Assembly (NCBI RefSeq): GCF_037975245.1
Contig: NC_092574.1
Location: 25,519,713-25,583,712, forward strand
Direction of reading: 5' to 3'
DNA: 64,000 nucleotides
DNA from: Apostichopus japonicus
Lineage: Eukaryota; Echinodermata; Holothuroidea; Aspidochirotida; Stichopodidae
The first letter of the stretch is position 1. Every line of letters begins with the position of its first letter. The position numbers and the translations under genes were made by a program. The notes beneath the pieces are model-generated. The model had not been told where the DNA came from, ran no database searches, and was given only the letters and a program-made list of their open reading frames with translations. Of the stretch, positions 31,901 to 43,900 are shown in pieces.

Positions 31901-34900
31901 CAGGTGGTATTATATAATTACAGATATTATAATTACAATATGTATTTGTTTTGTCATTTTATTAAAACAACCTTTGAGGGAGAGAATATGCCTACCCCAA
32001 TGGGCACGTAATATCCCTACACTAATAGCTTAAAATGCTCGATACTGGTTTAAGTAGAATATGGTTAAAGTATCAATACGTTTTCGCTGATGAATTCGGA
32101 AAACAAACTTCCGAAGTTGATTCAATGTTTCTTCTTCTAAATGCACTCAGACCAGGTGGGTTTAATGGAGAAAAGCTATCGCATTCGAAAGAAAGAAATT
32201 ATTTTCTGTTGCCTTTATGGCGCCAACGATTTACGGTAAAATCACTGCGACCCGCCCATATCAGCATGTTCATTACACAAATGTAAACAAATAATCTACA
32301 TATGCGGCCCGATCAATAATTTAACGCAGTCCTATACTCGTATCACCCACTTTTTACAATTCCGCGGAGGAAACGTTTGAAAACACCTGTTTATTCATTG
32401 CAATGGAAGTAAATGACACAATTTCGATAGCTATATCGTTAAGACCGAGAGAAAGATACAAGAGCAGTGACCTAAGACAGGCTAGCCACGAAAGTAAAAG
32501 TAAGCATTGGCTTAACGGTCGTAAACAGAGAGAAAAAAAGAGAGAAAAAGAGAGAATTGATTGGCGCATGATCTGTTGGGCGGTGCTTGCAAATTTTGAT
32601 TGAAGTTTGTACAAACTACGGACTGGTTAATAAATCTGGCGAATTTTACAAGCTCATTTTTTTTTTAAACCACAGATAATACAATAAAAACTATTAAATA
32701 TTGATATGAACATTGCATAGAACAGTGTCATTTTCACTGAACTTTTAGCGGAGTTAGCTGGAAAAGTCGAAGTTTAAAATTTGGCAAACACGTACTGAGA
32801 CTTTAAGTGGATTGTGCGTTGCCAGAAATGTTCTCGTATTGACCTCATTGAGTCAGGTAAAATCATACATACATGTTAAACATTTTCTCATTAAAATCTT
32901 TAGCTAAAATTTCCCTTTTTTAACTGTAACATGAAACAAATGAGTTGTAGAATGTAATAGACTGCACTAATCACGAAGAAAGAAACTCGTCAGTTGCTAC
33001 AATACTTATCATACTTGCTGAAAAACGTATATGTTTATATCTCTGTTAGAAAGTGATGACTCACTTGATCACGTCCGTGGTTACGGAGATAACTCAACAT
33101 CTTCTTGATTTCTTTGGGACAGTCCAATTTCTCAGAAGAATGATTTGATTTGGCTTCTTTAGACCAGTCTGTTTTCTCCTGGAAATGTTAACGGAACCAT
33201 AGGTACTTATGCAGTGCGAAATATATATTTGTTGGAGATAAATATTACTATGCATTACATTACATACCAAATTCATCATATCTCCTTTCGAAGTTACCGT
33301 GGGCAACAAAGGCTCTTTACTTACCATTTCCATAATTTTTGTGACATCATTATCTCTCAGTGGCTCCAGCATTCTCACCAAAGTCTCAATCGAAGAACCA
33401 AAACAGCTTGGTTGATAGGAACCTCTTAGATCGATGTGTTCATTGAGTTAAGATAAACCACTTCACAATTCACAAGTTATGTACTTGTGTTAAAATATCC
33501 GAGCAGTGCATTAAACATGGATATGGATATTCGTAGGCGTACCTAATCAGTTATAACAAAGGCCATCATCTACAACATTTATCATCTATATTCTACTGTT
33601 TATTTGTTAATTTCGTACTTTAACATTTAAGCCAGGTTGGTATCTTTGTGACATATTTATGTGCATTATAGTTACATCTGGAATTGCTACATAAACCCAA
33701 AAACATCATCGCGCTCAATTCAATATGATTTTGTGGTGATAAAATAATCCTTGCTTTAAGCATTACGTTAAACAAGATTTGCCATAAGCATTATCTTTTT
33801 CATAATGTTATGATAGTTTTTCCCTCAGTTGAACTCACATGACGTACGACCTACACCAAACATCGGGGTTTGAATACTTCAGACAAGCTGAATTCATGGT
33901 ATGCACGAAAGATGATATTACACTTAAGTTCTATTTATTGAATTAATCATTTCTTCAGGGGATTTCGACTTTGGCTGCTTTTAAATTTACTTTGAACTTC
34001 CACCAAATTTACGTCACCAACTGAGTTAAATACACAGAGCAATACGAAGTTCAATCAATTGAAGTACTGTTGCAGTTATCCCCGTTTATATGGTTTTCAG
34101 ACTTAAAGATCAAAGGATATGTAGTAATCTGTCTCATTGTCAAGACGAAGGATTAAAGTAGCATCCAGCGTACGGTCGCCACGGTTCAGAGCTGCAGCTG
34201 TTGATTTATTAACTTCAATGTGGATTTCAACCTCCACATTGTCACCTGTCGGAAAATATATTTCACAACTTAGGCTTTCTTTGAATTTTTTCCAAACTAC
34301 AGAGTTAATTGCAAAGTGAGATCAGTATCATATACAACGTAGTTGAATGTATATGTTAGCAGCAGACTGGTTGTCCCTTGGCAAATGCAATAGCTTTCGC
34401 AGTCCGTCAAAAAAGCACAACAATCGCTTACTGCCACGAAAATAATTGCCATTTAGCCCCGATAGTGAATAGATACAAATAGTATCAAACAACAACTTTA
34501 GAGGCTTGGTTCTGATTAAGGAAACATGCGAGCTAAGTTTAATTTCCGCCATCCCAGCTTTTAAAAGATTGGTCAAGCTAGCTTCGTAAAGTTGTACAAT
34601 CTGTCTTGACTTATCTTTGAAGCATTCTGTTCGACGTATCTTAAGACCGAACAGCCAATAGTCATTACATCAGTGCATTGTTGACTCATTGTTAAGCAAA
34701 CCTCTTAAAAGGCAATATTGAACAGTTGCACGGTCATTGACAACATTTACAATACATAAACAGTTTGGCATATCATAGAATTGATCATTAAGAGGAAATT
34801 GTTGCCAGTGACAGTATATCTCGGACATATTAAAACATCGTTTTAAGCTTCTTTATAACAACAAACCAATCCTTTGGGAATTCACTCAAAAAAAGAGAAA

Positions 34901-37900
34901 GATTGGAATTGAGGAACTAGGGTACTTGAGTACCTCTTAGAAGAACATGGAATTTTTAGATGGACATGATACTAATCTCAACTTTTGTGGCCTTCATTTC
35001 TTTGACAAAAGTATGAATCATGGGCATGAAACAAACTCATTGTCAACTTAAACATTTGACTTCTACTTCAACATTCAAGCGTATGCAGCTTAGCTGGTGG
35101 TTACATCTAATGAACTAGCAAAGTATAAGATGGAAGTATACTATTGAGCACAACAGCTTCTCCATAATATGTAATAAAAGTCAAAATATTTGAATTCAAG
35201 ATACTTTACCCATAACTAAGAATTCTTTTGCAGGTTCTACTTCCACCCAAGGCGCCAAAAAGTTCTCTTTTCCAAGCGTCTTGCAAAAGTAAAAACCAGT
35301 GTGAGCCTGTCCAGTATTGGCGACGTCTAAAATGAATTGCTTTCTTTCCATGAAACGAACTGTTCCAATTTTGATCTCGGAAGGAAAAATTCGGAACATA
35401 TTTGAGAGCTCGAACGTGTTGTAACTCAATTGAATATTTCAAAAAGTAATTTTAAACAAAATTAAACTCAGTGGCTCCAAATATTGTAACACAAAGTAAT
35501 GAACTTGTGGGTCACATATTACATAAAACCATTTCTTGTTTGTGTTTGTTAGCAGAATCAGTGTCGTTGCTCTTGAAAACTGATATGACGAACTGTACCT
35601 TATTTCTCACAATCAAGTTGTTTCAAACGTGTTTCTTGGTTCACTGGCTTTAAACAAACATTGAGCAGTTAACAATTCTGATACTAACCAACGCGTGGCC
35701 ATAAAATAATAATAAAAGAATACCCTCTCAACTGAGTTGAACATACTTTCTGTTAGATGTGTTCGTGGACAGGAGAGCATGGCCGTTTTTAGATTAATTT
35801 AATGACTCCTGCATGAGAGCACTTTAAGCGTGAATGGAAATTAAATTTTCATTCCTGAATTGAGAGAAATGGTCAGAATTTGTTTAATTTGGCTGACTAG
35901 ATATCTCATTATTCACGAATGTGGCAGTAAGTAAATCACTGACTTAAAGATCACTTGAAGATTTCAAGTTTGATCTAAAGTCAAACTAATATAATTTGTA
36001 AAAGTATGAACTTTCATGCAAATATCCTCGTTGTTAACATTGTCAAATGTGGGTCTACATGTCACACATGATAATGATGAACAAATGTAATGTGGTGTAT
36101 GCCGTCACGTTTATGTTATTAAATCCTGAACTGAAACAATAACCAGCTCCAGTACCGTTAGCGTAGGGTCACCAAATGTTGTAACTTACCTCATTGGTAC
36201 TGATGGTAAGGCGCGGTAAGGATTCGTTTACCTCTCTATCTAAGTTTCGAGTCTCTTCTTCGAGGACCTGTCGATATTTGGCTTCATCCACAACTTTTAC
36301 CTGTAAAATGATATAAAAAAGGATACCACTGCAGAAATCATACTTACAAAATTTGGTGTTTATACATGTGTTGAATTTACGTGTGAAATTAAAGTCACTA
36401 CAATTATTCATATCATTATTTACTAAAAAATATATCACATGAATGCACTGCTGCAAAGCTGTATCCAGCCATTCTTCGTTCATGGTTAGTACTTTACCCA
36501 CATCGCTTTCATCGCCACGAACAATACAAAGAAGTTTACTACCAAAAACCTTATTGTATAGTTAACTAAAAAAGGAATAACGTGTATTATCTCTTTTTTA
36601 CAGTATCTTACATGTAGTAAATGAGACTGGAAGATTATTTTGGAAAGAACTATCAAAATGAACGAACCTGAACTTCAAACAGACTGCTCACTGGTTTATG
36701 ATCGCTCAGAGTTATTAAACCATGGCTTCTATAAACCAGCTGCTTACAATTTCGACCAAGGTAAAGAATCCTGTCACACCACGAAGGAATTTTCTGCTTA
36801 GGGCTTCAGGATGCACGGGGAAAAGAAGAAGACGGGAACCGAAAGGTATCAGTGTCTGAACAATCATGTTATCAAGGGTCAGACGTCATCATAAAGTTAT
36901 AAGCTTTAATGGAGAATTGCAGAGATTGCTATGTTTCAAAGATGAATATCTTGAAACAGGAAAAGCTAGAGAGAAATTACTAGCACTCAATTTTTTATTT
37001 GAACCATAACATATCAAGACTACACTTCTAAGTTAATCCTTCAATCATAATAGTTCTTTGCAGATATGCATACTTTTCAAATGTGCTGGTCAGACTTGAA
37101 TCACGAAAAGCACAGTACATATTCTTACAAATGTCTCTATCAAAGTAATTCAATATCTTACTTGCAAATTCGTGAAAAGAAAGAACTTATTTTCCCTTAC
37201 CTGGTGTCATAATTGTCAGTCCCAATGTCAAATTTGTAAGTTGGTTTAAAGTCAATACCACCTTCTACATAATGTTTAAGTACCTTTCCCAGCTGGATTT
37301 GTTGCAGTAACTGTCGCAACAGAGAACAGAAGATCAGTTTCCAGATGAGAAAAAGTTAAGAAATAGGTACTTATCGAAATGTTTTAATAACACATTTGTC
37401 ATACAAGTTACTTAATAATGTAGTGGAATATATATCGTCTAGCTAGATACACTGCACTTTGCGTTAAGTCATATTAAATTTCAATGAGACTGATAGTAAA
37501 ATCACATTTAATATGTCTATGCGTCTTAAAATGCTTCATTTCAAATCATTTTACATGACCTATATCAAAAAATATACATTTAAAGTGTTGAATCTTTTAA
37601 AGCAGCAATGACTTTGCTTTGAGTATATGGCTTTTTTTGTTTTTAAACACAACAACTAATATAAAGCCGGCAGTACTTGCTGTTTTTGTTTTTAAGCACA
37701 ACAACTAATATAAAGCCGGCAATCTTTAGCAGAATTATTCTCCCTGCACGCTGGCAAGACATGTTATTGTTTAACCAATAACTCAATATGTTCCGAATGT
37801 ATTTGTTAAAACCGCCAGGAAAGCGTTATTTTGCATGTTTGTTTTGCAAATTTTAGCATGATCATTAACATGTTAAGGCAATATTAACAATCTTCAAAAA

Positions 37901-40900
37901 CATAACTTAATTTCCATATCTGATCATGTATGTTGTTGAGGTACGCTTGCAGCAAGTTCTTTTAAAGATGGCCGTCATAAATGCAATAACGTGTAAAGTG
38001 AAAGATGAACGAACCTGGTCATATTCTAATAAAGATCTGTATCTGCGACTCTTGATTTTCTCAAAGACAGTTTCCCTATTCAATTGAGTTATTCGATAGT
38101 TCAAATCTCCCATCCAGATAACCACACTGAGAAAAAATGAAATGATATCACCAAACAGGTAACAGCATCTCCTTAATGTCACATCTCTGATAATAACAGA
38201 GATGTACTTATTATGATTGCCTTTTAATATGCAAACATGTGCATTAATATACTTACCTTACACTTTATTCGAGCATATTCAAACCACAGGTAAAATCTTG
38301 TTTACAAATATAAATCATGTGTATTCAGAAAGATAATCAGTGCAATAATTAATGTTTAGTAAAAGTTTTTATTTGTTTAACTAAAGCTACCAGTGTGATC
38401 TTTAGTATCAAATACACATTGAATATTCACTTAAATACATAACAAGTTGTTCCATAGCGTATTAACATAGCATAGTTATGAGTTTTATTACATGTTACAA
38501 TAACATTTTATTTCAAGCATGTTTAGCTTCACCAGGTGCTAAATTATACATGAAACATGAGTAATGAATAACTATAGACTATGGGAAGAATATTTCATAG
38601 AATAAGACTACTGATTTCATACAATGATGCATGCCCACTCGGGAAACAAGAGTCGTAAATATTTATGATACGTTATCTACAATAGTAATATTATAGCAGT
38701 CTACTGTATAGTAAAACCACAATGTTATACAAAGATGCTTTATGGCAGTGCCATCACAAAGCAACGTCACAGAAAATTTAGAAACATTTAACAATAGAGA
38801 GTACAGGCAAGGAATTGCCAACATAAGGTATCTCACATGACCCACTACAAAAAATTACATACTGCTCATTTGTTGGTATATGTTTGCTTAAAGAATCCAA
38901 GAAGGCAAGAGCAATCACTATGAACTGAGATCTTGTGTTGCATTTATTCCATTTCACTATGAACTGAGATCTTGTGTTGCATTTATTCCATTTCACTATG
39001 AACTGAGATCTTGTGTTACATGTATTCCATTTCACTATGAACTGAGATCTGGTGTTGCATTTATTCCATTTCACTATGAACTGAGATCTTGTGTTGCAGT
39101 TATTCCATTTCACTATGAACTGAGATCTTGTGTTACATGTATTCCATTTCACTATGAACTGAGATCTTGTGTTGCATTTATTCCATTTCGCTATGAACTG
39201 AGATCTTGTGTTGCAGTTATTCCATTTCACTATGAACTGATATCCTGTGTTGCATTTATTCCATTTCACTTTGAACTGAGATCTTGTGTTACATTTTTTC
39301 TATTTCACTATGAACTGATATCTTGTGTTGCATTTATTCCACTTCTAAGTGACTTGTGATACTTCACTTGACGTCATACCCTCGATCAAAATATTATAGT
39401 ATCGATGTAAGGTCACTCGGCTTGAGAGTGTACCATGTTCTTTGGTTTTCGTGCCCTGGCTCTATTGGGGGGTGACTTTCCTAAAAACAAGTATCCCTGG
39501 AAACTGATACTTACTCATGCGATCTAATGGGATAAGCTTTGCCATTTTCCATCTCGAATTTGATCCCGTTGCAAATGTCATTATAGTCCTGAAAAATTAG
39601 TAAAGAGGAACTTTAAAAACGAATCTAAATAAAGCGATGGAATTTAGTAAACTTGAGCTATTTTGTAAGCACCGTAAAGGCCAATGAGAGGATATACCGT
39701 ACCTGGTTTCTCCTATCACACTCGTCCTCATGGGCTGCCAGATGGCTATTAATGAAACAAAATGTCGTCTTGTGGAATTTAAGTCTGACTCCAACGCCAC
39801 CTTTGTTGCCCTATATGACATATGCAAGACAGAATAGGTACAAACAAACTCATTTGCGAATTACAAAATCATTTGTTACGGTTCCTTGTTGTTAATTTTT
39901 AACCGAACCCATATCAAATTTTGATTGAATGATAGTTGTACCATATGTATCAGTCATAATAGGTCTCTATTGGGAAAATAAATATCTAAGTGGAATTATG
40001 AAAAAGCTTCTTCAACCTTCAAACCACCAATCTTTGGCGTGAAAATACCCAAACATTCATCCAATGAACATATTTGTTGACATAAATAAGGTGAGGAGCT
40101 AAAGAAGGTGGTAGTGAAGAGAGAGTAGTTTACATAGCAGACATATTAAGCAATGATCTGTCATTCTTCATTTCTCAAAATTGCCTTGTAGGAAGGAGTA
40201 AGGGGAACAGCAATCACTAGTGCCCTTTCTCCCAGCCCTATATTTCATGTCAATGAAATTCTACCATAAAAACGATTGTAGGTATACATATCGTTACACT
40301 TTTCGGCCATCGTAAAAGTCTACACGCTCACAATGTCATATATATTGACGTTATAGTTTTCCAATAGCAATATTTTCCAGCACCCCAATGTGTTACCGCC
40401 TTTGATGTAAAGACACTGACATGATGTACATGGTTTCTTACCATCGTGCCCATGATACCAGTGGCAACGGTCTCCGAAATGTTTTCCGTAACATTTTCTT
40501 TGTGGTCCTCTGTCACATAAACTAGGAGCATGATTCCCACCAGCCTCACTTGTTCGACCTACAAAAGAAAAAGCCCAGACATGAGAGCCCTTAATTCAGC
40601 GTTTTCGCGTATATATTTCCCAAAATCCGCATTCAAGCAAGTATATATTTCTTCACAAATTATTTTTATGTCAGCTATGGGCGAACCAATCGCATCAGAA
40701 ACAATTAATGGAACATCAGTTGTAAACTTTTGGAAATGAAAATAAATACTAAAACATTACATGCCATTTATGAGAATTTGTCTGAATATCCCCGATGTTG
40801 TTTCTTGGTAAAATACACAAAATAAAAATATCAGATCAGATTTAATGTAAAATGTATAGGGGAAATAACCCAGCATGTGAAAACTGCCTAGATTAGATAC

Positions 40901-43900
40901 AATTCTTTGTCCTTCTCAAACGGTCGCAAGGAAACTTGCAAATAGTGAACTATTCTGCTTTGACTAAGGGGATGGTCGTAAGTGGTTGTTTAAGCAGATA
41001 TCTGTCTGGTGTAGGGTTAATCTGTTATAGTCAAATATACTGGGTAAGGTGATTAGTGCTTTGCTACAAGGAGCTCCAGTCCAGAGAGAGGTACATGTGA
41101 AGACTTCTTTGTCCTGCAAATTGATTTGTTGATGCACTACATACACAGCTTTAATCGCACTCTTTGTTACGATGTAGGACACAGAGAGCACAATTGAAAA
41201 TATTACCTTTGCTCCACTAGGCGTTTTTAAATACTTGAGTACTTATCAAGAAGCCCCGAACAAAGTCAATTCGTCAAACAGCAAGTCTAATATCCATACT
41301 TACAAGTTTATATTTTCCTAAGTTCTGAAGGACGTGCTCAACTGCTATCCGCCACTCCTTTTCCCTGTCCGAGGTATTGAACAAGAACGCTCCTGGGGAG
41401 AGGTCTAGTTCCTGAAACCCGATTGCGTACATGTGTGCCGGTTCCTTCGTGTCGTCACAGTGTAACCAAGTGGTAAGATCCTTTGTTGCATTCTTACCAT
41501 TAACGTTAAATGTACCGATGAATAATCTGAAAGATATCAGCGTAGCTCTAAGTTCTTAAAATGTTGTCACGTCGTAGGCCTATTTAAACTTTAAAAGTGA
41601 CTTGAACACAAACATATGATTACATTAGTTTTATAGTAGTTATAACAACTGTACCTAGAATAGAAACGCTTCCAAAAAGAGAAGTGAAACTCCACAATAT
41701 TTTTCTATATTTTCACTGCAGATTGAAGGAGAAGCAACCCAACCATCATCTATCGTAATAACTGGTAGAATAGACATGCTTGTAATGAACGCCTATAACC
41801 AAACGGTTAAAAAATGTCAAGTTACTGACAGTACCAGAAATTAAGTTCTAAAATTCATTATTATTAGCACCAGCATTTTCAACTACCAACGAACGATAAA
41901 CCATATTTCATGCATTCTATAATGTAAGCAGAATGCTCAAGAGAAGGAAACCCCCATTAATGCATGATATCTCCCAAATCACTTAGTTATTCCTAAATTT
42001 GTGCTGTTCATGATAATGTTTCTCTGTCATATGTAATGGGTTTGTTTGTCCCGCTAATTTAAATGATTTGGCCAAACACTACGAATTTCAGCGAAATAAA
42101 CAAGTAGTTGACAGCAGTTCTGATGCAAAAGTCAATAAACAAGACATGCATAGTTTTTATCCATAAGACTTTTAGATCTATACTCTTCAAACGAGTGGAA
42201 TGTGTGCGATCAGCCGTTTGAACGCTGGGAGCCTCAGGTTGGCTTCATTTTCAAGATTTGAAAAGATGACATTTGTAAAAGAAGTTTTGAGAGATGAGAA
42301 TTTTTGTCTTCTCTGATTTTAAAGTGAAAGACGATCCTTTTAAAGCTGAAGAAAGGGTAGGGTTGAAACTTTGCATCAAGGCAAGTAATATCTGCACATT
42401 ACTGCATTTATTAAATAACCCATATTAAGACATGTCATAAGCTGAACGCATTGCTTTATTGTCTCTCTGGTATATGTTGATGCCTAATTTCAACCTTATG
42501 GTATAGACGTCTAAAACCTCTGCTAGCATTTTATCTTCACTTATTGCTTGAATACAATGAGCACAAAAGCACTGATACAAGAACTAATTGACGATGACTT
42601 TTATGAAGAATTTATTTGATCCAAAACTGTTGAGATAATTGAGATATTTTGCAGATAATTTGACGTATACACTAGTAAGTAATACAGTCACTATAAATTT
42701 GCACTATTTCATCATGAAAATGTTGACAAAGAACATGTATACTATAGTAATGGCAAAGTTTCAAGAAACATTCGTAATTACCTGGTATAGTTCTTAGGGA
42801 CGATATTAAGTGGTGTGTTGTAATGTTCTTATACAATGGTAATTGTCAAGTCTGTATACATTCTGTGGCTATCTTCTAAAGAATTCTTATATGATATTCT
42901 CACCTGAAGGGTTGTAAGTAGGTGAAGTCATTTTCTCTCTTCTGCAAGACCTCATCCCTGATTTGAACACGAGTAACTATGCTGGTGGCTTTCCTAAAAA
43001 CAAAGTATTTGCATGTAGATGCCCAACACGTTAATTCAGCAAGCATACGATGTTATTACTCTTGTAACATTTATAGCCTATTTCATGCGTACTTCAATAC
43101 CTAAATAGCCCCCCACCCCCTCTCCCCAAGATAATTCAATGAGTATGTGCAATGTGAAACTTAAAGTTGAAAGTTTAAAACCTAGCAACTGTTAATCCTT
43201 ACTCAAAGGATCCAACTGTATCATCCAACAATGCAACAGAATAGACGGTGGAGAACAGAATGAAATGACGTCCACTCAAGAATGAGGTAGCATCTCTTCG
43301 TCACTTTTCCCTTCATGTTGCTTAGCCTATGTTTATTATATTCATTCAGACAAGCATTTTCAATTGCATTTAACCAAACCATACAATTGCCAAAAAAGCA
43401 AAGTGTCTCATAGGCGACACTATATAGTGTATATTTCGGCACCAGTATATCAAGCAACAGGTAACATTGAGTATTATTTAAGCATCATGTTGCTCAAGTG
43501 TCTGACCAGCTAACTTCATAGCAGTCTCTATAGTCTCTTCAATACTCTCTTAAAGAAACAATCGTCCCTAAATATATTATTACTCACTCATCGATGTAGA
43601 AGTTGCTAGTAGATGAAGTATGGGGACTGGGATAAGTCATCTTGGATATATCAGTTTGATGAGCAGAGTTTGTCTTGGGTGGATAACGAGTAATGAAAGA
43701 TGGCATCTTTGATGAGTTATCATGGAAAGGAGGGGGCCGCGGAGGTGGATTAGTAGGACACCCAGGTTTTATATTGGGTGAACTAGACGAAGGAAGAGCT
43801 GTCCTGTTAGGTGAATCAAGAGTTCTGGGAGGTCTCTTTGGTGGCTGGCTGGTGGACTTATTATGATTGTTCTGAACCGTCAGTATATTTGTTTCTTCCT

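Noticed and set aside
32035-32286. 83-codon + strand frame inside the phosphatase gene
   Set aside because: It lies in an intron on the opposite strand and has no motif or splice signals that support a nested gene.
34109-34121. Stop codon shortly after the ASH exon, suggesting a protein without its RhoGAP part
   Set aside because: The stop is intronic if the ATATCCTTT site is used as a U12 donor, and the downstream RhoGAP-like exons are intact and in phase.
38778-39269. 163-codon minus-strand frame with a 13-residue repeat
   Set aside because: Produced by the 39-bp minisatellite, whose unit is a multiple of three, inside an intron of a well-supported gene on the same strand.
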